From assembly GCA_025934735.1 (NCBI GenBank), contig JAICWP010000001.1, positions 1 through 64,000 on the forward strand: a DNA stretch of 64,000 nt, written 5' to 3'. The notes under the pieces were generated by a model. That model searched no databases. It was not told the DNA's origin and saw nothing but the letters and a program-made list of their open reading frames with translations. How positions within the stretch are numbered: the first letter of the stretch is position 1; each line of letters begins with the position of its first letter. A program made the translations under genes and the position numbers. This DNA comes from Terriglobales bacterium (GTDB taxonomy: Bacteria > Acidobacteriota > Terriglobia > Terriglobales > Acidobacteriaceae). This document shows, in pieces, positions 53,028-61,970 of the stretch.

Positions 53028-54707
53028 ATGAACCCCGCCACCGCAGTTCACAGTCCCACCCAGTCCGCGGGCGCTACGGCCCTGGCCGCGCGGCCACCCA
53101 TGCGGCTGCTCCTGCCGTTGGCCCTGCTAGCCATCTACGTGGCGCAGTGCGCCTGGTTCATCCGCACCCAGTCCTTTACCTTCGACGAACCAGTCCACAT
53201 TGTGACTGGCCAGGAAATGTGGCGCGAAGGCCGCTTCCAGGATTGGAACGACCACCCGCCCCTGCAGCGCTTGCTGTGCACCCTGCCCCTTATCGGCTCC
53301 AGGTGGCAGGTGGATGTGCAGGGACACTTTCCGGACTTCCTGGCGCTTAGGTTTCATCCCAGCCCGCAGGCGATGGCCGACCGAGGGCGCGCCGTGAGCG
53401 TGCTCCTGGGCATCATTCTGGCGCTGGTGCTGTGGACCACGGCGCGCCGCATGTTCTCCGAAGGCGCCGCCAATCTGGCCTTGGGCTTGTTTGCCTTCTC
53501 GCCGGCCCTGATTGCGCATTATTCGCTCATCACCACCGACGGCATTGGCGTGCTGATGATCTTCGCCACCGCCGTGCAGTTGCTGCGCTGGCGGCGCCAT
53601 CCTAGTGCCGGGGAAACGGCTTTGCTGGGCGTTGTTATGGGGCTGTTGCTGCTGGCCAAGTTTTATACCCCTCCCATGTTTCTGGTAGCGCTGGCCTGGA
53701 TCCTGGTGCTCAAGCCGCAGGGCGTGGCCATTAATCCTCGTCGCTGGAACTGGCGCGCCGCGGCCGAGGTGTGCGCGCTCGCTTTCCTGCTGCTTTGGGC
53801 GGGGTACTTCTTCCATGTGTCGCACCTCACCATGCGCGACGGCCGCTTTGTGGCCACATTCCCGCACCGGCCCGCGATCATCAAGAACATGCGAACCCCG
53901 GTGAACTTCAGCATTCCGATTCCCGCGGGCGAATACCTCGACGGTTTGCGCAACGTCGCCTTTCACAACCATCGCGGGCACCAGGCCTTCTTCCTGGGCA
54001 CAGCCTCGGCGAAGGGTGGCTGGAAGCTTTACTACCCCACCGTCATGCTGCTGAAGTGGCCGACGATGGTGTTGGTGCTGTTCCTCGCGCTCTTGCTGCT
54101 GTCCGCACGACGGCGCATCACTGTGCCGCGCGACCTGCTGATCATGGCGAGTTTTCCCGCAGTGTATTTCGTGTTTGCCATCTTTTCCCATATTGATATT
54201 GGCGACCGCCACATCCTGCCCATGTATCCCTTTGTCCTGCTGTTTGTGGCCGGAGGCTGGGCGCAACTGGCGCGGCGCTCGCGCCTGGTTTTGGCCCTTG
54301 TGCTGTTGGCGGTAGGCCTTAATGCCGCTGACGGGTTGCGCTACGCTCCCGACTACCTCTCGTACTTCACGCCTTTCATTTCCCCGCACCGGACTGACGA
54401 GTTGCTGAGCGACAGTAATCTGGACTGGGGACAGGGTTTGCTGGCCTTGCGGCATTACCAGAACATGCACCCACAGGAGAAGATCTACCTGACCTATTTC
54501 GGCAGCGTGGACCCGGCTGCTTATGGCTTGCGGGTGGAGCAACTGGCGGAGAACCAGCGAGTTTCAGGCGCAACCGTAGTGGTGAGCGCCACCCAAATGA
54601 CCGGACAGATGCTCCAGGATTTCAATGCTTACCACTGGGTGTTGCGCTATCCGGAGAAAGCCATGCTTGACCACAGCCTGTACGTTTTCCAGATTCCGCC
54701 GCACTAG
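53028..54707 (+). CDS. Membrane glycosyltransferase, GT39/PMT_2-like
   Basis: A 559-residue multi-pass membrane protein. Early motifs FTFDEPVHIVTGQEMWREG and NDHPPLQRLL match the first loop of ArnT/PMT-type transferases, with the acidic residues that bind polyprenyl-phosphate sugars. About ten hydrophobic helices follow (VLLGIILALVLWTT, LALGLFAFSPALIAHYS, LLLALVLLAVGLN). It probably transfers a sugar from a lipid carrier to a lipid or protein acceptor on the periplasmic side. No glycan operon is adjacent. Confidence 0.88.
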   Translation: MNPATAVHSPTQSAGATALAARPPMRLLLPLALLAIYVAQCAWFIRTQSFTFDEPVHIVTGQEMWREGRFQDWNDHPPLQRLLCTLPLIGSRWQVDVQGHFPDFLALRFHPSPQAMADRGRAVSVLLGIILALVLWTTARRMFSEGAANLALGLFAFSPALIAHYSLITTDGIGVLMIFATAVQLLRWRRHPSAGETALLGVVMGLLLLAKFYTPPMFLVALAWILVLKPQGVAINPRRWNWRAAAEVCALAFLLLWAGYFFHVSHLTMRDGRFVATFPHRPAIIKNMRTPVNFSIPIPAGEYLDGLRNVAFHNHRGHQAFFLGTASAKGGWKLYYPTVMLLKWPTMVLVLFLALLLLSARRRITVPRDLLIMASFPAVYFVFAIFSHIDIGDRHILPMYPFVLLFVAGGWAQLARRSRLVLALVLLAVGLNAADGLRYAPDYLSYFTPFISPHRTDELLSDSNLDWGQGLLALRHYQNMHPQEKIYLTYFGSVDPAAYGLRVEQLAENQRVSGATVVVSATQMTGQMLQDFNAYHWVLRYPEKAMLDHSLYVFQIPPH

Positions 54708-54763
54708 GTAGGTGAAATGCCTTCGAACAAGAACTCCTGCCAATTCAACGAGTTGTCTGGATG

Positions 54764-55990
54764 TCAGGTCTGCCGGATGGGGCTGGGGTTAAGGCTGATC
54801 AGGCGATCCAGTGGCTTGCGTGCTTTTTCCTTATCGCGGTCCGCATCCTGGTTGGGAGATGCGTGAGAGTTCAGCCTTCCCAGAGCATCGGCCAATTCGG
54901 TGAACGAACGTGCAATTTCCGAATTGGTCTGAGAAACGACCGGGCTGCCACGGTCTATGGCCGGCCCCACAGCGTTGAACTGGTTGGGTATCTTCCAGAA
55001 AATACGACAGTTGGCGGCTGCCTCCGCGTCTTCATCGCTAAAACCGGCAATCTTGCGGTAGCGGTTCACCAGCAGCTGCACCCGGGGGCTGTTCGGTTCG
55101 CTGCCCAGAAATTCCCAGACTCTACCCGCGCTCCACAGTGAGGAAACGTCCGCCTGAACCACCAGAAGTACCAATTGGGAAAGGTCGCAAATGGTGCGGC
55201 TGACCTTGTCCATGCGGTTGGAGGCGTCCACTACCACGTATTTGTAGCGGTCGAGCAGCAAGTCGAACAGGAGGACGAGATCGCTGGTTTCGACCTCCAG
55301 GGGCGAAGGGGCAATCAGGCCGGCCAGGAGCCGCAATCCTCCCGCCGTTTCGGTCATAAACCCTTCCAGCAGAGAGGCATCCATGCGGTGCACATTACTC
55401 AGGGCGTCCAGCAAGGCGAACTGTGGCCGCACATTCAAATGCAGGGAGACATGCCCCAGAGGCGCCAGATCCACAAGCGCGACAGGTGCATGTTGCTTCT
55501 GGAGAGCAAGAGCGGTGTTGACGGCCACCGTGGTGGCTCCGCAACCTCCTTTGGCACTCACCACTGAAATAAGCTTGCCCCGGCGAGAGGCGTCGGATTT
55601 GCGTCCATGCAGCGAAGCGTGCAAGCGGGCGAACGCTTCCAATAGAGTGCCGCTAGCCAGTTCGCGGTCCAGATACTCGCAAGCTCCTGCTCGCATAGCG
55701 CGAATAATGGCTTGAGGCTGGTGCAGCGCACCCACGGCAAATACGGCGACGGTGCCTGCTAGAGCCTCTATGGCGGCGATGCCGGCATCGGCCTCGCCGC
55801 TATCAACATCCACCAGCACCACATCCGGCCGGGATTGGTGTAAATGCCTGATTACCGGGTCGGCGGCGATGGCGGGCAGGGCCTCCCGACGGAATACGAC
55901 CTCCCCCGCCAGGGTGGCTTCCACCCGCGATTTGAGCAGTGACAGACGCTCTTCATTCCTGCTTAAAAGGGCAACCCTGAACGTGCGCAT
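54764..55990 (-). CDS. CpaE/TadZ-like pilus localisation ATPase
   Basis: A 408-residue protein. Residues 1-125 are a receiver-like domain with a conserved Asp in VVLVDVDSGE and AGACEYLDRE at the end. Residues 138-390 are a MinD/ParA-type ATPase with deviant Walker A KGGCGATTVAVN. This architecture is CpaE/TadZ, which places Tad pilus machinery at the cell pole. The other Tad genes in the window (TadE, TadE, TadG) lie 25 kb away. It diverges from the XRE-type regulator. Confidence 0.87.
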   Translation of the reverse strand: MRTFRVALLSRNEERLSLLKSRVEATLAGEVVFRREALPAIAADPVIRHLHQSRPDVVLVDVDSGEADAGIAAIEALAGTVAVFAVGALHQPQAIIRAMRAGACEYLDRELASGTLLEAFARLHASLHGRKSDASRRGKLISVVSAKGGCGATTVAVNTALALQKQHAPVALVDLAPLGHVSLHLNVRPQFALLDALSNVHRMDASLLEGFMTETAGGLRLLAGLIAPSPLEVETSDLVLLFDLLLDRYKYVVVDASNRMDKVSRTICDLSQLVLLVVQADVSSLWSAGRVWEFLGSEPNSPRVQLLVNRYRKIAGFSDEDAEAAANCRIFWKIPNQFNAVGPAIDRGSPVVSQTNSEIARSFTELADALGRLNSHASPNQDADRDKEKARKPLDRLISLNPSPIRQT

Positions 55991-56203
55991 GGGTATGTCT
56001 ATTGTTCCTTGCCCTGCGACATCCTAAAAAGGATTTTTGGGCTTGGCTGGTAACCACGGTAACGCGAGTTCCGGAAGTGGCCGCTCATGGCCGAAACGGG
56101 AAGCGCTGCCCAGAAAGCGGAAATTCCAGCAGAGTGGAAAAGTCCTTTTTGTGAGGCGTTGATTGTGATAGCGTTTCGCCCTACTTGTTTCAGGGAGTTA
56201 CAA

Positions 56204-57010
56204 GTGCACACACCGGGCCACCAGTTACGCATCCTGCGGGAACAGCTGGGACTGACCATGCGCGACGTGGAAGTCGCTAGTTCGCGGATCGCCTCCAAAC
56301 ACTCCAATGACGACTTCTCAGTAGCGCTTAGCCGCCTCTCCGACATTGAAACTAAAGGAATTGTCCCCAGCATCTACCGGCTCTACTCGCTGGCGGTGAT
56401 TTATCGCCGCGACATGCGTGAGCTGCTGGGCTGGTATGGCATTGATTTGAACGAGGTGGCCGGCGATGTGGGTGTGGTGGATTTGCGCAAATCACACCGT
56501 GCCGAGCTTATGCTGGGGGCCAGCGCGGTGCGCGTCCCAGTGCGCATGGATCCGGCTTTTGATCCCAAGCGCAGCGCGAACCTGGGCCGAATGATCGAGC
56601 AGTGGGGGGTGGTCCCCATGGCCTACCTGGCACAGTTTGCCAGCCGCAATTACACCTATGGCTATGTGGGTACGGAGGATTTCACCATGTACCCCATCCT
56701 GCTGCCGGGCTCATTCGTGCAGGTGGACGAGGCGCGAAACAAGGTGACCAGCGGGATGTGGCGTTCGGAATTCGAGCGGCCCATCTATTTTGTCGAGACC
56801 CGCCATGGCCATACCTGCTGCTGGTGCAGCTTGAAAGGGGAGCAGCTTACCCTCCACCCGCATCCGCTTTCGCCGCAACCGGTGCGCATTCTGCGCCACC
56901 CGCAGGAGGCGGAGGTGATTGGCCAGGTGGTGGGAGTGGCTATGAGGCTTGCCGACTGGTATGACAGCGAGCACGTGCCAGAGCCGAAAGGGCGTGCAGC
57001 ACTGAATTGA
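56204..57010 (+). CDS. XRE-family regulator with degenerate S24-like domain
   Basis: A 268-residue protein. The HTH_3 (Cro/C1) domain lies near residues 5-70 (LRILREQLGLTMRDVEVAS, FSVALSRLSDIETKGIVPS). The C-terminal part resembles an S24 LexA/CI peptidase fold (TMYPILLPGSFVQVDEARNKVTS, RPIYFVETRHGHTCCWC, AEVIGQVVGVAMRL). The usual Ser/Lys dyad is not evident, so self-cleavage is unlikely. GTG 56204 is used because AGGGAG lies six bases upstream. Its end overlaps the convergent 139-residue gene by 71 bases. Confidence 0.75.
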   Translation: MHTPGHQLRILREQLGLTMRDVEVASSRIASKHSNDDFSVALSRLSDIETKGIVPSIYRLYSLAVIYRRDMRELLGWYGIDLNEVAGDVGVVDLRKSHRAELMLGASAVRVPVRMDPAFDPKRSANLGRMIEQWGVVPMAYLAQFASRNYTYGYVGTEDFTMYPILLPGSFVQVDEARNKVTSGMWRSEFERPIYFVETRHGHTCCWCSLKGEQLTLHPHPLSPQPVRILRHPQEAEVIGQVVGVAMRLADWYDSEHVPEPKGRAALN

Positions 57011-57359
57011 GGTGAAGCACCGGCCCGCGTTCTGCTCCCGGAGGAGCCAGGAGGGACAGGCGCTGCGCGAGGTACTCCAGGTAGGGATCCAGGCCCAGGC
57101 TCCCGGCCGGCTGCGATTGAGCGGTTTCGTCCAACAAGTGCGCCAAAGGCGTGCTCAGCACCCTGGAAAACAGCCGGCGGTGGGCTTCCCCGGCAGCCTC
57201 GTGCGCGGCATTTTCTCCGTGCACCCGTGCTAAACCCCAGTGAGCATAGTTGCCATCGCCCCGGCGCAGCCCGGCTACATAATCCAGCTTGTCCAGCAGC
57301 CCCCCGATAGCTGCCAGGCTATTAAGCACAAAATCCTCAAAAGGCGACTGGAAAGTCAT
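56940..57359 (-). CDS. Helical protein of unknown function
   Basis: A 139-residue protein (FEDFVLNSLAAIGGLLDKLDYVAGLRRGDGNYAHWGLARVHG, RVLSTPLAHLLDET, VLHLNSVLHALSALARA). It reads like a genuine helical protein, and the DKLDYVAGLR and YAHWGLARVHG stretches recur in acidobacteria by my recollection. ATG 57359 is used. A longer frame continues upstream across the 184-residue gene, but that part is antisense. It overlaps the end of the XRE-type gene by 71 bases on the opposite strand. Confidence 0.6.
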   Translation of the reverse strand: MTFQSPFEDFVLNSLAAIGGLLDKLDYVAGLRRGDGNYAHWGLARVHGENAAHEAAGEAHRRLFSRVLSTPLAHLLDETAQSQPAGSLGLDPYLEYLAQRLSLLAPPGAERGPVLHLNSVLHALSALARARCHTSRQAS

Positions 57360-57584
57360 TTTTGTTCCGTTTTCCGGAATCTTAACTTTTGCCCAATTCT
57401 CTTGCTTTTGTCTGGACGCCAGCACATTATCATGCCCAGACGGGATGGGGAAGAGGGCTTTACACACCCCAAATACGCGTTCCAGAAAGTGCAGTTCGCG
57501 CCAGAAGCGCGCGCAATCTAATTTCGGACGGGCCGATTCCGGTTCCAGTACGGCGTCGGTTCGGGTGGTCGGCAGGGGCTTGCA

Positions 57585-58139
57585 GTGGAACCTCGCATGG
57601 TAGTAACTGTAATTCTGGTTGTTGTAGTGGCGGGCGCCCTGCTTGTGCTGGCGCGGGCGGCACGCGGCCAAGCCGCCGCCAACATCACCAGTCTGGTGGA
57701 TTTGCAAGGGCGGACCACCGCCATTGACCTTTCCGCGTTCCGCAATCTCATCTCTCCCGAGGAAGAGGAGTACCTGCGCCGCCAGCTGCCGCCGGCGGAG
57801 TTCAAGCGCCTGCGCAAGGAACGTTTGCGAGCCGCGGTCGCGTACGTCCAGTGCGCCTTGCAGAACGCGGCCATCCTGCTGCGGCTGGGAGAGGCGGCGC
57901 AAACGAGCGCCGATCCGCAATTGGCCACAGCGGGGCGAAAGCTGGTGGACAACGCTATTCGCCTGCGTCTCTATGCGTTTTTTGCCTTGTCGAAGCTCTA
58001 TCTCAACATCGTCTTTCCGGGACTTCAACTCTCACCCATGGCGGTGGCCGACCGTTACGAGCACCTGACCGAGGCCATGGGTCGTTTCACCCGCCTGCAG
58101 CAGCCCGGGTTGGTCACGCGCATCTCCCTGACGCTATAG
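57585..58139 (+). CDS. Membrane-anchored helical protein of unknown function
   Basis: A 184-residue protein with an N-terminal transmembrane helix (VVTVILVVVVAGALLVLARAA). The rest is a helical domain with a charged core (PEEEEYLRRQLPPAEFKRLRKERLRAAVAYVQCALQNAAILLRLGEAAQ). GTG 57585 has AGGGG seven bases upstream; ATG 57597 is an alternative. It is divergent from the 139-residue gene and convergent with the PilZ gene. Confidence 0.7.
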   Translation: MEPRMVVTVILVVVVAGALLVLARAARGQAAANITSLVDLQGRTTAIDLSAFRNLISPEEEEYLRRQLPPAEFKRLRKERLRAAVAYVQCALQNAAILLRLGEAAQTSADPQLATAGRKLVDNAIRLRLYAFFALSKLYLNIVFPGLQLSPMAVADRYEHLTEAMGRFTRLQQPGLVTRISLTL

Positions 58140-58350
58140 ATGGGAATCCCGGTACTCAGGCAACACACTATCAAGCAAGGTCAATCTGTTTATGTATGCA
58201 GCTCTCCTAGCTGCGGACATGGTGTGGCGATTTTGCCAGTCCAGGACCTCACGTCCGGAAACCGGACGGAGTTTACATCGCTTCCACAGGAGTTTAGCTT
58301 TCGGCGACGTTGTTTGGGGCAGACGCTTAATGCAGTTTAGGATTCGCCGG

Positions 58351-58779
58351 TCACGCCCGCCAGGGATAACTGCGTGCGCCGTATTCCTGGGCCTGTTCGG
58401 CATCGTCAAACCCGGCTGCGGTGGCGCGTTCCGCGGGCCGCGGTTCGCTGCGCAATTCGGGCAGGAATTCATAGTGCTCGACCACTACAGCGACCCCAAA
58501 CTTCGCGCCCAGGCCCGGCCCCTCAACCCGTATCGCTTTGCCGCGGCAGCGCACCCGCATGCTTTCCGTGAGCGTAACTTCAGGCGGCAGCACCAGCGTG
58601 AACTCAACCACGGCGGCCTCCGCCACCTTGGCCTCGGTCAAAATGAAGGCGCCCCGCGCGCTCACGTCCTGCGTGACCCCCATACATTCCACTTCTCCGC
58701 CGAGGCGAAGGGCAACCGGAAGTTGAAAGGGAAAACGCTGTGCTGCGCGACGTTCGTGCTGAACTGGAGAAGAACTCAT
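58351..58779 (-). CDS. PilZ-domain protein
   Basis: A 142-residue protein whose middle is a PilZ domain for cyclic di-GMP. It has the RxxxR motif (ERRAAQRFPF, about 9-18) and D-x-S-x-x-G (DVSARG, about 38-43). The GPGLGAKFGVAVVV segment completes the barrel. The C-terminal 25 residues are charged and unstructured. GGAGAG lies six bases before ATG 58779. With the two pilin operons in the window it may link c-di-GMP to surface structures; that is inference. Confidence 0.88.
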   Translation of the reverse strand: MSSSPVQHERRAAQRFPFQLPVALRLGGEVECMGVTQDVSARGAFILTEAKVAEAAVVEFTLVLPPEVTLTESMRVRCRGKAIRVEGPGLGAKFGVAVVVEHYEFLPELRSEPRPAERATAAGFDDAEQAQEYGARSYPWRA

Positions 58780-59041
58780 CGCCACTCTCCCTGGCTGGCA
58801 CGGGCCCGACCCGGGCGGGTCGGCCAGCACCAGCTTACCCTCATCCCCCGGGGAAGAAAAGAAACAAATGTGAACCAGGCCTGGGATTACTAGACGGTTA
58901 AGGGAACAATTCCCCTGTACCAGAGTCTGGACCTGTGGCTCTTTGAAACCCGCATGGAGCGGGCGGTCGCCTGATAATAGGCAGCTTGCGTTTCGTGGGC
59001 CAGTTCACATTTAAGATAGTTGGGCTGCCGAGCCGATTACG

Positions 59042-60394
59042 ATGCCAGTTTCCGGCAATCCAGACGAATCCATCTCCACATCCGGGGAGGCCCTGCCTGC
59101 GCGCCCGCCTTCTCGGCTGCAGCTGGCGATGCGTTCGTTGCGTCACCGCAATTTTCGCCTGTTTTTCAGCGGTCAGCTCATCTCCCTGATCGGCACCTGG
59201 ATGCAAAACATTGCACAGGCCTGGCTGGTTTACCGGCTGACCGGGTCCTCCCTCCTGCTGGGCATCGTCGGGTTCGCCTCGCAGATACCGGTTTTCATTC
59301 TGGCGCCGATTGGGGGCGCCGTGGCCGACCGGCACAACCGACACCGCGTGGTGATTGCTACGCAAGCCGCATCGCTCGTGCTGGCTTTTATCCTGGCTGC
59401 TCTGACCCTGAGCCGGGCGGTGCAGGTGTGGCACATCATGGTGCTGGCCGCCTTGCTCGGGGTGGTAAATGCCTTCGATATTCCCGCGCGGCAAGCGTTC
59501 ATCGTGGAAATGGTGGGCAAAGAAGACCTGATGAACGCCATCGCCCTCAACTCCTCCATGTTCAATGGAGCTCGCATTATTGGTCCTGCCATCGCCGGTG
59601 TACTCGTAGCCAGCATCGGGGAAGGCTGGTGCTTCTTCGCCAATGGCGTGAGCTACATCGCCGTGATCGCGGGCCTGCTGCTCATGCACGTGCAGTTCAG
59701 TCCGCGCGTGCATGAAAGCTCGCCGCTGGAGCACATTATCGAGGGCTTTCGCTTTGTGCGCCGCACCTTACCCATTCGCGACCTGCTGCTGTTGCTGGGA
59801 CTGGTGAGCCTGGTGGCCATGCCTTACTCCGTGCTCATGCCGATATTTGCCGACAAAATCCTCCACAGCGGGGCGCGCGGGCTGGGCATCCTGATGGGCG
59901 CAACCGGGGTAGGCGCGCTGATCGGCGCGCTCATGCTGGCGGCCAAGTCAGGGATTCGCGGGCTAGGGCGATGGGTGGCGGTTTCCACGGCGGCGTTTGC
60001 AGTCACGCTGATCCTGTTTTCCTGGTCGCATGCTTTTTGGGTTTCCACTCTGGTGCTGGTGCCGGCGGGCCTGGCCATGATGGTACAGATGGCGGCCTCC
60101 AACACGCTCATCCAGGCCATGGTGCCGGATGAACTGTGCGGGCGGGTGATGGCGGTCTATTCCATGATGTTCATGGGCATGGCGCCACTGGGGGCGCTGT
60201 TTGCCGGCGTGCTGGCCGACCGCCTGGGCGCGCCGCTCACGTTGAGCATTGGAGCGGTAGCTTGCCTGGCCGGAGCGGCGGTGTTCTGGAAGCGGCTGCC
60301 GGCGCTGCGAGTGGAAGCGCGGCAGTTGATCATTGCCCAAGCGGCGGGGGGCGGCGAACCAGCGGAGCAGTCCACGGCGCGGAGCATCTCGTGA
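59042..60394 (+). CDS. MFS transporter (enterobactin-exporter-like / MFS_3)
   Basis: A 450-residue transporter with 12 predicted helices. It has the GQLISLIGTWMQNIAQAWLVYRLTGSS opening, the ADRHNRHRVV loop between helices 2 and 3, and FNGARIIGPAIAGVL in helix 5 of the family. A short polar N-terminal extension precedes helix 1. The family exports siderophores or drugs; the substrate is unknown. A large inverted repeat follows its stop at 60396-60502. Confidence 0.9.
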   Translation: MPVSGNPDESISTSGEALPARPPSRLQLAMRSLRHRNFRLFFSGQLISLIGTWMQNIAQAWLVYRLTGSSLLLGIVGFASQIPVFILAPIGGAVADRHNRHRVVIATQAASLVLAFILAALTLSRAVQVWHIMVLAALLGVVNAFDIPARQAFIVEMVGKEDLMNAIALNSSMFNGARIIGPAIAGVLVASIGEGWCFFANGVSYIAVIAGLLLMHVQFSPRVHESSPLEHIIEGFRFVRRTLPIRDLLLLLGLVSLVAMPYSVLMPIFADKILHSGARGLGILMGATGVGALIGALMLAAKSGIRGLGRWVAVSTAAFAVTLILFSWSHAFWVSTLVLVPAGLAMMVQMAASNTLIQAMVPDELCGRVMAVYSMMFMGMAPLGALFAGVLADRLGAPLTLSIGAVACLAGAAVFWKRLPALRVEARQLIIAQAAGGGEPAEQSTARSIS

Positions 60395-60395
60395 A

Positions 60396-60502
60396 TTTGT
60401 AATTCGGCAATTTGAAATTTGGTGATTTGAAAACCGCTGTGGCTTACTGGTAGACGTGGCCTACCCAAGAAAATTACAAATTACAAATTGCCAAATTACA
60501 AA
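60396..60502. repeat. AT-rich inverted repeat between convergent genes
   Basis: A 26-base arm (60396-60421) is complementary to 60477-60502 with two mismatches, around a 55-base spacer. It lies between the ends of the MFS and korC genes. It can act as a bidirectional terminator or be a mobile palindromic repeat. Similar sequence is seen after 7404. Confidence 0.85.
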
Positions 60503-60513
60503 CTGCATTCAGC

Positions 60514-61119
60514 TCACACGCCGTCGAAGTACTTGGCCGCGTGTTCGTGTTCGTGCTCGGAATTCTCAGCCACCAGAGGCACGGCGGCGGTGCCGTAATC
60601 GAAGCCGCGGTCGAAGGCGCGCAGGTTGAGTTCGCGGAAGCCGGCCGGAACGGAGTCGGCAATGGCCTTGCGCAAGGAGTCGGGATCGAGCAGCCCGGCC
60701 ACCGCGCCGAAAAATCCCACCATCACCGAGTTCAGCACCATGCGTTTGCCCAGTTCCTCGGCAATCCGGGTGGCGGGCACGCTGAACAGGCGCGTGCCTT
60801 CCGGCAACTCGGAAACCCGCACCAAGTCCTGCTCAATGATGAGCAAACCGTTGTCTTTGAGTTCCGGCGAGAAGCGGGTGTACGCCTCCTGCGACATCAC
60901 CACCAGAATGTCCGGCCGGGTCACGTAGGGATAGAGGATGGGCTCATCCGACAAAATCACCTGCGCGCTGCAGGCGCCGCCGCGCGCTTCCGGGCCGAAG
61001 CTCTGGGTCATGGTGGCGTAGCCGCCGTGAAAAATGCAGGCGGCCTTACCGATCACGATGGCGGAGAGGATCACGCCCTGGCCGCCGAATCCCGCAATGC
61101 GAATTTCGGTTAGCTGCAT
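60514..61119 (-). CDS. 2-oxoacid:ferredoxin oxidoreductase, gamma subunit
   Basis: A 201-residue subunit (EIRIAGFGGQGVILSAIVIGKAACIFHGGYATMTQSFGPEARGGACSAQVILSDEPI), with the GGQGV start and EARGGACS core of the family. The MVLNSVMVGFFGAVAGLLD stretch closes the fold. It is the last gene of the operon, overlapping korB by 10 bases. ATG 61119 has GAGGA six bases upstream. Confidence 0.93.
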   Translation of the reverse strand: MQLTEIRIAGFGGQGVILSAIVIGKAACIFHGGYATMTQSFGPEARGGACSAQVILSDEPILYPYVTRPDILVVMSQEAYTRFSPELKDNGLLIIEQDLVRVSELPEGTRLFSVPATRIAEELGKRMVLNSVMVGFFGAVAGLLDPDSLRKAIADSVPAGFRELNLRAFDRGFDYGTAAVPLVAENSEHEHEHAAKYFDGV

Positions 61120-61970
61120 ACCAGTTCCTCGCACTCCACATAGCGATCGCCCAAGGTCTCCGCCAGACGGTGTCGCATCAGTTCGCGATAATCGGGCCGG
61201 TCGCGGTCTACGAACTTGCCCACAATGATTTCTCCCTGCATGGTCAGTCCGACTTCGCTGGTGGGCGCGCCGTTGCGGACTTTGCTCTTTTCTTTGTAGT
61301 ACTTCATCGTTTCCAGGCCATCGCCGAGCTTGTTGCGGCGCTGGTAGAGCGTCGGACAGGGCGAGAGCACTTCGATGAAGGAGAAGCCTTTTTTCGCGAA
61401 CGCCTCCTGCATAGAGCGCGCCAACTGGCGCACGTGATAGGTGGTCCAGCGCGCCACGTAAACCGCGCCCGCGGCTTCCACCAGGTGCGGCAGGTTGAAC
61501 GCCGGCTCGTAGCTGCCGTAAGGAGCGGTGGAGGTGACCGCATCATTGGGCGTGGTGGGGGCGGTCTGGCCGCCGGTCATGGCGTAGATGAGGTTGTTCA
61601 CGCAGACAATTTTCAGGTCAATGTTGCGGCGGGCCGCATGGATCAGGTGATTGCCGCCAATGGCCGAGAGATCGCCGTCTCCCGAGTACACGATCACGTT
61701 CAGCTTGGGATTCGCCAGCTTCAGGCCGGTGGCGAAGGGAATGGCGCGCCCGTGTGTGGTGTGGAAGGAATCCAGCTTCACGTAGCCGGCCACGCGCCCG
61801 GTGCAGCCGATCCCGGACACAATAGTGACATGATCCAGGTCCACCTTCGATTCGATCAGGGCGCGGGTAAAGCAGTTGACCGTGGTGCCAATGCCGCAGC
61901 CGGGGCACCAGATGTGCGGCATGCGGTCCATGCGCAGGAAAGGTTCCACGGGATTGCGAACTTCGCTCAT
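61110..61970 (-). CDS. korB: 2-oxoacid:ferredoxin oxidoreductase, beta subunit (thiamine-diphosphate binding)
   Basis: A 286-residue subunit. It has WCPGCGIGTTVNC with iron-sulphur Cys near residues 22-25, SGIGCTGR with another Cys, and the thiamine-diphosphate motif GDGDLSAIGGNHLIHAARRN. NLIYAMTGGQTAPTTP is a family signature. It decarboxylates a 2-oxoacid (2-oxoglutarate most likely) to acyl-CoA, with electrons to ferredoxin. It overlaps korA by four bases and korC by ten. Confidence 0.95.
   Translation of the reverse strand: MSEVRNPVEPFLRMDRMPHIWCPGCGIGTTVNCFTRALIESKVDLDHVTIVSGIGCTGRVAGYVKLDSFHTTHGRAIPFATGLKLANPKLNVIVYSGDGDLSAIGGNHLIHAARRNIDLKIVCVNNLIYAMTGGQTAPTTPNDAVTSTAPYGSYEPAFNLPHLVEAAGAVYVARWTTYHVRQLARSMQEAFAKKGFSFIEVLSPCPTLYQRRNKLGDGLETMKYYKEKSKVRNGAPTSEVGLTMQGEIIVGKFVDRDRPDYRELMRHRLAETLGDRYVECEELVCS

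Noticed and set aside
53127-54542. 471-codon minus-strand frame opposite the glycosyltransferase gene
   Set aside because: Antisense shadow; its product is rich in His/Gln/Arg and has no family features, while the opposite strand is a clear membrane protein.
57360-58028. Upstream extension of the 139-residue minus-strand frame to 362 codons
   Set aside because: This part is antisense to the 184-residue gene and reads as a GC shadow; homology-like sequence begins only near 57359.
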